Program-made: the position numbers and the translations under genes
Shown: in pieces, positions 1 to 8,225 of the stretch
Layout of the letters: each line of letters opens with the position of its first letter
Numbering within the stretch: position 1 is the stretch's first letter
Origin: Mucilaginibacter pedocola
Lineage (GTDB): Bacteria > Bacteroidota > Bacteroidia > Sphingobacteriales > Sphingobacteriaceae
Direction of reading: 5' to 3'
NCBI RefSeq assembly: GCF_002013915.1
Contig: NZ_MBTF01000023.1
Coordinates: 310,001 to 374,000 of the forward strand
DNA length: 64,000 bases
Notes under the pieces: model-generated
What the model was told of the DNA's origin: nothing
Database searches by the model: none
What the model saw: only the letters and a program-made list of their open reading frames with translations

Positions 1-476
1 TTTTTAACGTAAAGCCCGATAAAACAAAACCCTTTATTATTTCGGTGAACGATGTAACCATTAGGGTGGTTGGCACGTCTTTCAATATAAAAAGCAGGAA
101 TGGTAAAACCGAAGTGATCGTGGCTACGGGTATTGTAAACGTTGCGCAAAACCACAAAAGCATTAACCTGAACCCGGGCGAAAAAACTGAAGTAGGGGCA
201 GGGCAAGGTGGTTTGGGCAAGCAAAACGTAAAAGGCAAACTGTACAACTACTACGCCACCAAAGAACTGGTGTGCGATCAAACCCCGCTCGATGAACTGG
301 TGCAGGCCTTGAACGCCATTTATGGGTCGAACATTGTTATCGGCAACAAAGCGATAGCCAAACTGCCTATAACCACGGTGTTTAAAGAGCAGCCACTTAA
401 CCAGATACTAACGACGGTACAGGAAACCTTCAGAATATCGGTAGAGCGGCAAAACGGGCGCATCATCCTGAAATAA
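1..476 (+). CDS. FecR-family anti-sigma factor, C-terminal part (5' end outside window)
   Basis: The frame is open from the first bases of the window, and the GTG at 45 is an internal valine, so the start lies upstream. What remains is the end of the periplasmic FecR domain (KPFIISVNDVTIRVVGTSFN, the family's V-x-GT-x-FN signature) followed by a DUF4974-type C-terminal domain (LVCDQTPLDELVQALNAIYG and the later QPLNQILTTV). FecR proteins are inner-membrane anti-sigma factors that receive a signal from an outer-membrane protein carrying an STN domain and then control a partner ECF sigma factor. The next gene, 18 bp downstream, carries an STN domain, which supports this role. The sigma gene is probably just upstream of the window. 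About 157 residues are visible. Confidence 0.9.
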   Translation, partial: FNVKPDKTKPFIISVNDVTIRVVGTSFNIKSRNGKTEVIVATGIVNVAQNHKSINLNPGEKTEVGAGQGGLGKQNVKGKLYNYYATKELVCDQTPLDELVQALNAIYGSNIVIGNKAIAKLPITTVFKEQPLNQILTTVQETFRISVERQNGRIILK

Positions 477-494
477 TTTTACTACCAAACACCT

Positions 495-2225
495 ATGCAA
501 TTAAAGCGCTTGCTATTATTGTTTACGGCTTGTGTTATGCTGTCGGCTATCTGTCTGAAGGCTTCGGCACAATCAATGCTTGGCCGCAATATTTCTATCC
601 ATATTAACCAAAGGCCGCTGGGTGTGATGCTGAAAACGATGGAGGAGCGGGGTAAATTCTACTTCTCTTACGATAGCCGCTTGCTGAAACCCGATAGCCT
701 GGTAAGCCTTGATGCTGATAACTGGACCATAAAAGAGGTGCTGGACCATTTGCTGATGCGCAAGTTCGAGTACAAAGAAACGCCGGGCTTTATTATTTTA
801 CGTTACGCGCCGTTGCAACTAAAGGTACTAAGCGATAGCACCGCTATGCAGGGTGAAGATTTTGTAGTAAGCGGTTTTATTGCCGACGAGCACAGCGGCA
901 AGAAACTCGCCAACGCCAGTGTATACGAACGCAACGTATTGCAAAGCACCCTAACAGATGCCAACGGCTTTTTCGAACTCAGGCTGAAAAACACCGGTAT
1001 GCAGGTGCAGCTTACCATCAGCAAGGAGTTTTATAAAGATACTACCATTACTTTCCTGAAAGATGTAAATATTACCCGGGTAACCGGCAAAAGCATTTTG
1101 TACTACGCCTTGAATGATGACCCCGAGGGGATAGAAACCACTTCGCTGGGTAAGCTGTTCCTCTCTACCCGGCAAAAAATACAGGCTGCCAACCTAAAGG
1201 GGCTTATTGCCAATGCGCCTTTCCAGGCATCAGCCATTCCCAATGTAAGCACCCACGGCGAAATGAACGGGCAGATAGTGAACACGGTTTCGCTGAACGC
1301 GGTCGGCGGCTATAACGCAGGTGTAGATGGCGCCGAACTGGGCATTATATTTAATTTGGATAAGGGCGATGTGCGCAGTTTCCAATTAGCCGGTGCTTTT
1401 AATGTGGTGGGCGGCAACGTAGGCGGTGTGCAAATAGCAGGGCTTTACAACAATGTATTGGGTAGCGTGCACGCGGTACAGGTAGCGCTATTGCACAATA
1501 GCGTAAAACGTAATTTGCGCGGTGTGCAGTTAAGCCTTTACAACCATGTGCGCGGCGAAGTAGAAGGTATACAGGTAGCACCCATTGGCAATATTGCCAA
1601 TAAACGTGTTGATGGTATACAGATGGCAATACTGGGCAATGTAGCCAGCCGCAAGTTTGAGGGCATACAACTGGGCGGACTGTTTAATTATGCAGGTTAC
1701 CTGCGCGGGCTGCAGATAGGTTTAATAAACATTGCCGACACCTCGCGCGGATTCAGTATAGGGCTCATCAATATTGTGAAGAACGGCTATCATAAAGTTA
1801 CCCTTGGTGCCAATGAGACGCTGCAGGCTAACCTCACCCTAAAATCGGGCAGTAAAAGTTTTTATACCCTGTACACCGGTGGTGCCAGGCTGAACGAGAA
1901 TGCAAAGATGTATGGCATGGGGATGGGTTTTGGCACCGTAATGGGCGGCGGGCGCATTACCCTAAACCCCGAAATCAGCAGCCGTTACCTGTACCAGGGT
2001 ACTTGGCATTGCACCAATTTATTGAACAGGTTGGATGCTAATATCAATATCAGGCTGGCAAAAGGATTGGCACTCATCGGTGGCCCATCGATAAACTTAT
2101 ATTACACCGGGCAGTTTAATGCCGTAAAAGGCTACGCGTTAATGCAGGATTTGCACCCCAAGTTTGATGCTACCAAACGCAGTAACTGGTTTTGGGGCTG
2201 GAATGTGGGGCTGAATTTGTTTTGA
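495..2225 (+). CDS. STN and carboxypeptidase-regulatory-like protein with C-terminal beta-rich repeat/barrel
   Basis: This is a 576-residue exported protein with a signal peptide ending near ASAQS (about residue 26). An STN domain follows (about 30-105, with IHINQRPLGVMLKTMEERG and FYFSYDSRLL). Next is a carboxypeptidase-regulatory-like domain (about 124-190, VSGFIADEHSGKKLANASV). From about residue 285 to 430 there are tandem repeats of the form G-hydrophobic-Q-hydrophobic-x-x-L-x-N (GVQIAGLYN, GVQLSLYN, GIQVAPIGN, GIQLGGLFN, GLQIGLIN). The C-terminus is beta-strand-like and ends in an aromatic residue (WGWNVGLNLF), as outer-membrane barrels often do. I see no TonB plug or TonB-dependent receptor barrel. 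It follows the FecR gene closely, so it probably signals to FecR from the outer membrane. The ligand is unknown. Confidence 0.8.
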   Translation: MQLKRLLLLFTACVMLSAICLKASAQSMLGRNISIHINQRPLGVMLKTMEERGKFYFSYDSRLLKPDSLVSLDADNWTIKEVLDHLLMRKFEYKETPGFIILRYAPLQLKVLSDSTAMQGEDFVVSGFIADEHSGKKLANASVYERNVLQSTLTDANGFFELRLKNTGMQVQLTISKEFYKDTTITFLKDVNITRVTGKSILYYALNDDPEGIETTSLGKLFLSTRQKIQAANLKGLIANAPFQASAIPNVSTHGEMNGQIVNTVSLNAVGGYNAGVDGAELGIIFNLDKGDVRSFQLAGAFNVVGGNVGGVQIAGLYNNVLGSVHAVQVALLHNSVKRNLRGVQLSLYNHVRGEVEGIQVAPIGNIANKRVDGIQMAILGNVASRKFEGIQLGGLFNYAGYLRGLQIGLINIADTSRGFSIGLINIVKNGYHKVTLGANETLQANLTLKSGSKSFYTLYTGGARLNENAKMYGMGMGFGTVMGGGRITLNPEISSRYLYQGTWHCTNLLNRLDANINIRLAKGLALIGGPSINLYYTGQFNAVKGYALMQDLHPKFDATKRSNWFWGWNVGLNLF

Positions 2226-2257
2226 TGGGAAGCTTTCTCATTTCCTTCCTCCCCCCC

Positions 2258-2414
2258 ATGTCATCCCGAACGAGCGGTGGAGGGATTGCGCGCCGGGGCG
2301 AGGAGGGAACTTGTACGATATGCAAATCCACAATGCAAAGCGTTCATGCATTTGCGTCGAAGTTTTCTCACCCGCTCGCGCACCTGTCCCCGCTTCAGGG
2401 ATTCGAAATTACAA
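2258..2414. repeat. Interspersed repeat family A (ATGTCATCCCGAA ends), copy 1
   Basis: The element starts with ATGTCATCCCGAA and contains the block GAGGAGGGAACTTGTACGAT. It ends in a degenerate inverted copy of the start (TTCGAAATTACAA, 2402-2414). The same blocks recur at 12269, 13941 and 42846. It lies between the convergent ends of the STN gene and ansA. It has a small, non-coding, MITE-like organisation. Confidence 0.75.
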
Positions 2415-2436
2415 GAGGGGGAGGGGCTGGTGGTGC

Positions 2437-3456
2437 TTACGCCTCCGTCAATTCTCCCCTCAAATCCATCTCCAAACAACGCCTAACTTCCTGCGGGTCG
2501 TCTATCTCGCCCAATAGGTACATCATTTTGGTTACTGCTGCCTCAAAGGTCATGTCGAAGCCGCTGGCTACGCCCATATCTTTTAGTTCTTTGCTGGTTT
2601 CGTAGCGGCCAAGCTCTACCGTGCCTACTTTACATTGCGATATATCCAATATCACTTTGCCGGCATCAATGGCTTTCTTCAGCAGGTCGATGAACCATTG
2701 ATCAGTAGTAGTGTTGCCCGCGCCGAAGGTTTCCATTACAATGCCGCGTACATCGGCACCTAAAATGGTTTCTACTACTTTAGGGCTTATGCCGGGGTAA
2801 AGTTTTAGTACGGCCACATCGCTCACCAGCTTATTATGCACTTTCAGCGGGCCTTCTCCGGGTTGGCGGATATCGTTGGCACTAAAACGCAAATGCACGC
2901 CCGATTCGGCAAGTATTGGATAGTTAGGCGAACGGAAGGCTTCGAATTTTGACGAGTTATATTTAAACGCCCTGTTACCGCGGAAGAGTTTATAATCAAA
3001 GTAGATACAAACCTCGGGTACGCGGCTTTTGTCGTTCTTTTTGGCCTTTGCTATTTCAATGGCCGTCATCAGGTTCTCCTTCGCATCGGTACGTACCGCG
3101 CTTATGGGTAACTGCGAGCCGGTGAATATTACAGGCTTATCCAAATTCTGCAGCATAAAGCTCAGTGCCGATGCCGTGTAAGCCATGGTATCCGAGCCGT
3201 GGAGTATCACATAGCCGTCTACCTCATCGTAATTAGCTTCTATTAAGCCGGCAAGCTCGCTCCAAATTGCAGGGTTCATGTTTGATGAATCGATGATCTG
3301 CTCGAAGGAGTGTACCTTGATTTTACAGTTCAGTTTCTCCAGCTCGGGTACGTTATCCATTATCTGTTCAAAGTTAATGGGTACCAAAGTTTTAGATATC
3401 GGGTCGGCCATCATGCCTATAGTTCCGCCGGTATATATGATGAGTATTTGGCTCAT
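2437..3456 (-). CDS. ansA: Type I L-asparaginase
   Basis: The product has 339 residues and hydrolyses L-asparagine to aspartate and ammonia. Both asparaginase signatures are visible: the N-terminal nucleophile motif TGGTIGMM (about residues 9-16) and the second threonine motif HGSDTMAYTASAL (about 87-99). There is no signal peptide, and the length fits the cytoplasmic type I (AnsA) enzymes rather than the secreted type II ones. It sits 29 bp downstream of tatD on the same strand and is probably co-transcribed with it. The C-terminal third is ordinary for the family. Confidence in the family is high; the cytoplasmic assignment rests on the lack of a signal sequence. Confidence 0.92.
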   Translation of the reverse strand: MSQILIIYTGGTIGMMADPISKTLVPINFEQIMDNVPELEKLNCKIKVHSFEQIIDSSNMNPAIWSELAGLIEANYDEVDGYVILHGSDTMAYTASALSFMLQNLDKPVIFTGSQLPISAVRTDAKENLMTAIEIAKAKKNDKSRVPEVCIYFDYKLFRGNRAFKYNSSKFEAFRSPNYPILAESGVHLRFSANDIRQPGEGPLKVHNKLVSDVAVLKLYPGISPKVVETILGADVRGIVMETFGAGNTTTDQWFIDLLKKAIDAGKVILDISQCKVGTVELGRYETSKELKDMGVASGFDMTFEAAVTKMMYLLGEIDDPQEVRRCLEMDLRGELTEA

Positions 3457-3485
3457 TGCTCAGGTTCTGCTTTTTAATAAAATAA

Positions 3486-4253
3486 TTACACCCCGAATAT
3501 TTTTTTAGAATTTTCGGTGGTGGTTGCTGCCACTTCTTCTACAGTAATATGATAGAGTTCCGCAACCTTTTGGGCTATGTACGTTAAATAAGAGCTTTCG
3601 TTAGGTTTACCTCGGTACGGAACAGGGGTAAGATACGGAGAATCAGTCTCTAAAACGATATGCTTTAAATCAATTTGAGGTAAAACTTCATCCAGCCCGG
3701 CTTTTTTGTAGGTAACAATACCGCCAATGCCAAGGTAAAAGCCCAAGGCAATTACCTTTTGGGCCTGCTCTACCGTGCCGCCAAAACAATGGAATATGCC
3801 ACGAAGATTTTCGCCCTGCTCCTGCACTAATACCTCGTGCACCTCATCAAAGGCATCGCGGCAGTGTATCACAATGGGCAAACGCAATTGCTTGGCCCAT
3901 TTTATCTGTAGTTTAAATGCTTGTATTTGTTCCGTCAGGAAGGTTTTATCCCAATACAGGTCAATGCCAATTTCGCCAATGGCATAAATGGGATGCTTGT
4001 GCAGGTGGGGCTGCATCAGCGCTAACTGGTGTTCCCAATCCTCTTTTACCGAGCAGGGGTGCAACCCTATCATGGCAAAGCAATTATCGGGGTAAGCGCT
4101 TATCATCTCCTGGATAAGCGGGAGCGATGCGGTATCTACGTTGGGCAAAAACAGGCGCTCTACCTTATTATCCAAACACCGCTGCATCAGGGCCTGCCGC
4201 TTTGTATCAATAGTTTCGTAATACAAATGCGTATGTGTATCTGTTAACACCAT
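3486..4253 (-). CDS. TatD-family metal-dependent hydrolase (DNase)
   Basis: This 255-residue TIM-barrel amidohydrolase-fold enzyme starts with the metal-binding motif DTHTHLYY (residues 5-12). Further family landmarks are AMIGLHPCS, YAIGEIGIDLYWD (the metal-binding Glu), LPIVIHCRDAF, IFHCFGG and VLETDSPYLTP (the metal-binding Asp). TatD proteins are 3'-5' exonucleases or DNases, although the in vivo substrate of each paralogue is often unclear. The length is normal. The ATG at 4253 lies only 4 nt after a -7 box, so the mRNA may be leaderless. AnsA follows on the same strand. Confidence 0.9.
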   Translation of the reverse strand: MVLTDTHTHLYYETIDTKRQALMQRCLDNKVERLFLPNVDTASLPLIQEMISAYPDNCFAMIGLHPCSVKEDWEHQLALMQPHLHKHPIYAIGEIGIDLYWDKTFLTEQIQAFKLQIKWAKQLRLPIVIHCRDAFDEVHEVLVQEQGENLRGIFHCFGGTVEQAQKVIALGFYLGIGGIVTYKKAGLDEVLPQIDLKHIVLETDSPYLTPVPYRGKPNESSYLTYIAQKVAELYHITVEEVAATTTENSKKIFGV

Positions 4254-4257
4254 GCTG

Positions 4258-4265
4258 CAAAAATA
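4258..4265 (-). promoter_or_regulatory. -7 promoter box (TATTTTTG) 4 nt before the tatD start
   Basis: On the minus strand TATTTTTG matches the Bacteroidetes -7 consensus TAnnTTTG exactly and is followed by CAGC and the ATG. Transcription would begin at or next to the start codon. The box also overlaps the A-rich flank of the terminator of the upstream FKBP gene. Confidence 0.55.
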
Positions 4266-4294
4266 AAAAAGCCTCCGTTGCGGGAGGCTTTTTA
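4266..4294 (-). terminator. Rho-independent terminator of the FKBP gene
   Basis: A stem AAGCCTCC/GGAGGCTT with a short loop is flanked by A and T runs. It begins a few bases after the stop codon of the 4301-5278 gene on the minus strand. Confidence 0.85.
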
Positions 4295-4300
4295 GGCTTA

Positions 4301-5278
4301 TTAATTTTTCTTTTTAGCTACCGGGCGCTTTTTTACCGGCGTTTTTGCTTTTGTTGCGGCCGCAGGTTTTGGTGCAGCGGCATGTTTACCTACTTTCAGG
4401 TCGGCAATTTCTACATCAAAAACCAATGCGCTGTAGGGCTTAATTTCGGCACCCATACCGCGCTCGCCGTAACCAATGGCCGATGGGATAACGAAGGTTG
4501 CTTTAGAGCCTTTGTTCATCAGCTGCAGGCCTTCTACCCAACCCGCAATTAAGGGCTGCTCGCCTAATACAAAGCTAAGCGGCTGGTAAGGGCGGCCTTC
4601 CTGGTAAACGCCTTCGGCTTTGGCAACCGACTCAATGCTGGTATCAAAAATCTTTTCGTTGGTTAAACGGCCTGCATAATTAACCGCCAGCGAGTCGCCT
4701 TTTTGTGCTTTGGGACCAACACCAAACTTGGTTATTACGTACCTTAAGCCCGATGGGGTGGTTTTTAACACCAAATTGTGTTTTTTGATGTAAGCATCAG
4801 CATCGGCAACTTCGGCGGCTTTTAGTTTTTCTAAACCGGCGTTACGCTCGGCAATAGCCTCTGCCATGGTTTGTATTTGCAGTATTTTTACGGTACACAA
4901 AATATTGCCGCCTTTGGCCAAAAACGCAGGGCGCTGGCTATCGTTACCTTTAAAAATGGTATCAACCGGTACCTTAACAAAGGCGCTATCGCCCACGGCT
5001 AATAGTGGTAAAATATCCATCAGATCGCCGGGGTTGCGCGATGGCTGGGCTTGCACTTTTATGGGTTGGCCTATTTTATAACTGCTAAACAGTACCGAAT
5101 CTTTATCCGTGCGTTGGGTAACATGAAAGGTTACTACATCGGTTTGCTTAATTTTTTCGCCGGTGTTGGGCGTAAATATCTGGTATTGCACGCCTGTAGG
5201 CAGGGTTTTAACCTGCGCCTGTGCGCCGGCAGCAAATGCTGCGCAAAATAGGAGGGTATAGATAGATTTTTTCATCAT
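4301..5278 (-). CDS. FKBP-type peptidyl-prolyl cis-trans isomerase, periplasmic
   Basis: The 325-residue protein has a signal peptide (MMKKSIYTLLFCAAFAAGAQ, cleaved near AQA). It has two FKBP-like halves. The N-terminal half (about 25-140) is degenerate. The C-terminal half is a canonical FKBP domain, with GDSLAVNYAGRLTNEKIFDT, PLSFVLGEQPLIAGWVEGL, ATFVIPSAIGYGERG and LVFDVEIADL. A Lys/Ala/Pro-rich tail follows. It is a paralogue of the gene immediately upstream (5329-6303), and the two probably arose by tandem duplication. Expected role: prolyl isomerisation and folding of exported proteins. Each of the two genes has its own terminator, so expression levels may differ. Confidence 0.88.
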   Translation of the reverse strand: MMKKSIYTLLFCAAFAAGAQAQVKTLPTGVQYQIFTPNTGEKIKQTDVVTFHVTQRTDKDSVLFSSYKIGQPIKVQAQPSRNPGDLMDILPLLAVGDSAFVKVPVDTIFKGNDSQRPAFLAKGGNILCTVKILQIQTMAEAIAERNAGLEKLKAAEVADADAYIKKHNLVLKTTPSGLRYVITKFGVGPKAQKGDSLAVNYAGRLTNEKIFDTSIESVAKAEGVYQEGRPYQPLSFVLGEQPLIAGWVEGLQLMNKGSKATFVIPSAIGYGERGMGAEIKPYSALVFDVEIADLKVGKHAAAPKPAAATKAKTPVKKRPVAKKKN

Positions 5279-5280
5279 TA

Positions 5281-5310
5281 AAAAAGCCTTCCGTTTTTGT
5301 ACGGAAGGCC
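5281..5310 (-). terminator. Terminator between the two FKBP genes
   Basis: On the minus strand the stem GCCTTCCGT/ACGGAAGGC has a 6-nt loop and is followed by a T run. It lies directly after the stop of the 5329-6303 gene and just before the start of the next FKBP gene. It may work as an attenuator inside the operon. Confidence 0.8.
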
Positions 5311-5328
5311 GGTATAGTTTTTTACAAA

Positions 5329-6303
5329 TTATCTAACAGCAGGTGGTTGTGGCTCTGCTACTTTAGGTGCATTTGGGTTTGCGTGGATAATGTTCACCAC
5401 TTCTACAGTAAATACGGTAGTTGCAAACGGAGGTATCATTGGCGGCGCGCCCTGTTCGCCCCAGCCCAAAGTAGATGGGATAACCAAGGTAGCTTTAGCA
5501 CCTTTGTTTAATAACAACATGCCTTCATCCCAGCCTTTTACTACGCGGCCTGCGCCAACTGCAACTTTAATAGGCTCGTAAGTGCGGCGAGGGTCAACAG
5601 GTCTTTTTGATTCTGCAGCAGCTTTCTCGGCATCGGCTTTAATGCTGCTATCGAAAATTTTGCCATTTGTTAATTTGCCGGTGTAGTTTACCACAGCAGT
5701 GTCGCCATTGATAATGTTAGGGCCCGAACCCGGAGTAGTTATCTGGTAGTTTAAGCCCGATGCGGTAACAGTAGCAGTAATTTTGTTGTCTTCGTTATAT
5801 TTTTTGATTTTGGCTGGTTCTGCTTTTTGAGCTGCTTCGGCAGTAGTTTTCAAATACTCAGATATACGGCCCTGGAAAACAGCATCGCTAAGATTACCAC
5901 GAGGAATAACCTTTTCAACTTTTACATTGTAAATAAGGTATTTGCCTTTCATGCCCGGAGGTTTTGGCTGGCCTTTTTTGAATACCGAATCGATATTCAT
6001 TTTAAAGGTTGCGCTATCGCCTTCGCTAAGCAGGGCAAAGCCGGTAGTGATGTCGCCTTTTTTGCCATCCTTTGGCATAGGAGCCAACACCGGGCGACCC
6101 AATTCGTAAGTGCTGTACACTACCGAGTCGCCTTCGGTTTTCAGCACCAGGTTCAGGCTCATAAAATCGCCAGCCTTAATGGTAGGGCCCGATTTGTCGG
6201 TGTGTATATCGTATAACAAGCCACCATCGGCCTGCTTAAATCCACCTTTGCAGCTTGCAAGGCCAAGGGCAGCAAGCGCTACAAACATTACGTTTTTTCT
6301 CAT
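5329..6303 (-). CDS. FKBP-type peptidyl-prolyl isomerase lipoprotein (GldI-like)
   Basis: The 324-residue lipoprotein precursor has a lipobox LASC (signal MRKNVMFVALAALGLASCKG). As in its paralogue, a degenerate N-terminal FKBP-like half is followed by a standard FKBP domain: GDTAVVNYTGKLTNGKIFDS, VVKGWDEGMLLLNKGAKATL, LGWGEQGAPPMIPPFATTVF and TVEVVNI. It starts 8 bp after nrnA, so the two are one transcription unit. An arrangement of Ndk, DHH phosphoesterase and FKBP lipoprotein is, from memory, also seen around gldI of gliding flavobacteria, hence the GldI-like note. Gliding itself cannot be inferred from this window. Confidence 0.87.
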   Translation of the reverse strand: MRKNVMFVALAALGLASCKGGFKQADGGLLYDIHTDKSGPTIKAGDFMSLNLVLKTEGDSVVYSTYELGRPVLAPMPKDGKKGDITTGFALLSEGDSATFKMNIDSVFKKGQPKPPGMKGKYLIYNVKVEKVIPRGNLSDAVFQGRISEYLKTTAEAAQKAEPAKIKKYNEDNKITATVTASGLNYQITTPGSGPNIINGDTAVVNYTGKLTNGKIFDSSIKADAEKAAAESKRPVDPRRTYEPIKVAVGAGRVVKGWDEGMLLLNKGAKATLVIPSTLGWGEQGAPPMIPPFATTVFTVEVVNIIHANPNAPKVAEPQPPAVR

Positions 6304-6311
6304 TTTAGTTT

Positions 6312-7322
6312 TTACTGTATTAATAGTTTTTTATACTCGGGTAATATCGATTTAAATTTTTCTACCGTGGCCTCAAAGCTTTCGCCCGATTGGCCGCCGG
6401 CCGCGTTGCGGTGCCCGCCGCCATTGAAATACTTTTTGCAAATTTCGTTAGCCGGGAACTCTTCTTTACTGCGTAACGATAGTTTTACCATATCCTTACG
6501 CTCTACTATAAAAGCGCCAAGTTTTATGCTGGCTATTGATAGGGCATAGTTTACCACGCCTTCGGTATCGCCGGTGTTCACGTCAAACTTCTCCAGGTCG
6601 GCTTTATTAACGGCAATTATGGCGGTATTGTATTCGGGCAGTATTTCCAGGCAATTGGCCAGGCAATGCCCTAAAAAGCGCAGGCGGTTTTCTGATGCGC
6701 TGTTGTATATCAGCTCGTGTATGCGCCAGTTAACGGCACCACAGTCTATCAGTTCGGCAACTATACGGTGAACATCAGATGTGGTGTTTGGCAGGCGGAA
6801 CGAACCAGAATCTGTAAGGATACCGGTATACAGGCAGGTGGCCACGTCCTTATTAATATACTCGCGGTGCCCAAGTTCGTTGGCAATAAAGGTGTAAACC
6901 AATTGCGCGGTGGCACAGGCATTGATGTTCCAGTAACGGTAATCGTCAAAATCCTGCGGCTCCAGGTGGTGATCTATCATCACCTTATAAGCACTGCTGG
7001 CGCCAACCAGTTCGCCCATTTGGTTAATGCGGCTAAGGCTATTAAAATCGAGGCAGAAGATAATATCGGCTTCGGCTATTAAAACGGCAGACGCTTCGGT
7101 GTTCTCGGTGTAAATAATTACCTCTTCGTTACCGGGCAGCCAGGCTAAAAAGTCGGGATAATCTGTCGGTGCAATTACCCTGGCGTGGTGCCCCAGTTGT
7201 ACTAAATAATTGTACAGGCCTAACGACGAACCCATGGCATCGCCATCGGGTTTGTGGTGGGTGGTAATTACTATCTTTTTGGGCTGGGCTAAAAGTTCTG
7301 CCAGCGCTGTTAAATCCAACAT
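6312..7322 (-). CDS. nrnA: DHH/DHHA1 phosphoesterase, NrnA-type (nanoRNase / pAp phosphatase)
   Basis: The 336-residue cytoplasmic enzyme has a DHH domain with the metal motifs THHKPDGDAMGSS (about 21-33), FCLDFNSLSR and MIDHHLEP (about 115-122). Its DHHA1 domain carries the substrate-binding motif GGGHRNAAGG (about 302-311). NrnA proteins degrade 2-5-nt RNAs and dephosphorylate 3'-phosphoadenosine 5'-phosphate. A -7 box TAGCTTTG lies on the minus strand at 7349-7342, about 20 nt before the ATG. The gene leads the operon with the FKBP lipoprotein and is divergent from ndk. Confidence 0.9.
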   Translation of the reverse strand: MLDLTALAELLAQPKKIVITTHHKPDGDAMGSSLGLYNYLVQLGHHARVIAPTDYPDFLAWLPGNEEVIIYTENTEASAVLIAEADIIFCLDFNSLSRINQMGELVGASSAYKVMIDHHLEPQDFDDYRYWNINACATAQLVYTFIANELGHREYINKDVATCLYTGILTDSGSFRLPNTTSDVHRIVAELIDCGAVNWRIHELIYNSASENRLRFLGHCLANCLEILPEYNTAIIAVNKADLEKFDVNTGDTEGVVNYALSIASIKLGAFIVERKDMVKLSLRSKEEFPANEICKKYFNGGGHRNAAGGQSGESFEATVEKFKSILPEYKKLLIQ

Positions 7323-7464
7323 TAATTCTTAAAACAAGGCGCAAAGCTAATTAAATAAATTAAATACAAACGGCTTATTTAACGCTATTTGCTTTATGTT
7401 TCAGCTTAAAAAACCTACTTTTGCGGCAATTTTAATAATCTATTAAGCAGATTAACCCTAAGAA

Positions 7465-7884
7465 ATGAAAACCAACAGAACATTTACAATGATAAAGCCC
7501 GATGCGGTAGCAAACGGCCACATCGGCGGTATTTTAGACCACATTACCAAAGCCGGCTTTAAAATAGTTGCTTTGAAATATACTGCCTTAACTCCTGCCA
7601 AAGCAGGCGAATTTTATGCTGTACACAGCGAACGCGGCTTTTTTGCTGATTTAGTAGACTTTATGTCATCTGGCCCTATAGTAGCTGCTATTTTAGAGAA
7701 AGAAAATGCAGTTGCCGATTTCCGCACCGTAATTGGCGCAACCGATCCTGCTAAAGCAGAGCCGGGCACAATCCGTAACCTGTTTGCCAAGTCTATCGAA
7801 GCAAACGCAGTACACGGTTCAGATTCTGATGAGAACGCCGAAATTGAAGGTAACTTCTTCTTCTCGGCTTTCGAAAGGTATTAA
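7465..7884 (+). CDS. ndk: Nucleoside diphosphate kinase
   Basis: The 139-residue protein has the expected length for bacterial Ndk, which balances NTP and dNTP pools by transferring the gamma phosphate from ATP. Visible motifs are RTFTMIKPDAV (residues 5-15), RGFFADLVDFMSSGPIVAAIL, and the active-site histidine motif NAVHGSDSDENA. A -7 box TACTTTTG at 7416-7423 lies about 40 nt upstream of the ATG. A strong terminator follows directly, so the gene is monocistronic. It is divergent from nrnA. Confidence 0.97.
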   Translation: MKTNRTFTMIKPDAVANGHIGGILDHITKAGFKIVALKYTALTPAKAGEFYAVHSERGFFADLVDFMSSGPIVAAILEKENAVADFRTVIGATDPAKAEPGTIRNLFAKSIEANAVHGSDSDENAEIEGNFFFSAFERY

Positions 7885-7903
7885 TAGCCAGTAGTATAAA
7901 AAA

Positions 7904-7930
7904 GGCGCAATTGAAAAATTGCGCCTTTTT
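7904..7930 (+). terminator. Terminator of ndk
   Basis: Perfect stem GGCGCAATT/AATTGCGCC with a GAAA loop, followed by a run of T. Confidence 0.92.
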
Positions 7931-8017
7931 TATTTGGATTTGCTTTGTTTCGTATAATATTTGTTTTTAACTTTACGTTGTAATCCCAATTACATACCAG
8001 TTAAAAAATTATAGTTC

Positions 8018-8215
8018 GTGAAAGCCCTGTTCAAATACGTAGTATACTCTGTGGTCATCGTGACTATTCTGTTAATATCGTTAGATATTTTCAGGTATCA
8101 TCCCGAAGCGCAGTTTGCGTTTATTTTCCCGGGGATATTTTTACTGGCTTTTTCGCACATTATGGACGATGCCCTGCGCGGAATCACTTCGCGTATCCGT
8201 CTCGGGCGCCAGTAG
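8018..8215 (+). CDS. Small two-helix membrane protein, function unknown
   Basis: The 65-residue protein starts at GTG. Two hydrophobic segments (about 8-23, YSVVIVTILLISLDIF, and 32-47, QFAFIFPGIFLLAFSHIM) are separated by a short RYHPEA loop. A basic tail follows (ITSRIRLGRQ). I do not recognise a family. The frame ends only 10 bp from the convergent stop of the DUF721 gene. A compact hydrophobic-basic composition and a position between two conserved loci suggest a real but uncharacterised membrane protein. Confidence 0.6.
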   Translation: MKALFKYVVYSVVIVTILLISLDIFRYHPEAQFAFIFPGIFLLAFSHIMDDALRGITSRIRLGRQ

Positions 8216-8225
8216 TATTCAAATA

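Noticed and set aside
1327..1790. Repeated GxQIxxLxN segments as a DNA-level tandem repeat
   Set aside because: The repetition is at the protein level; nucleotide copies are too diverged to call a DNA repeat.
2192..2605. 137-codon frame overlapping the STN gene end and ansA
   Set aside because: It runs through a repeat element and the antisense of ansA, with no protein-like composition.
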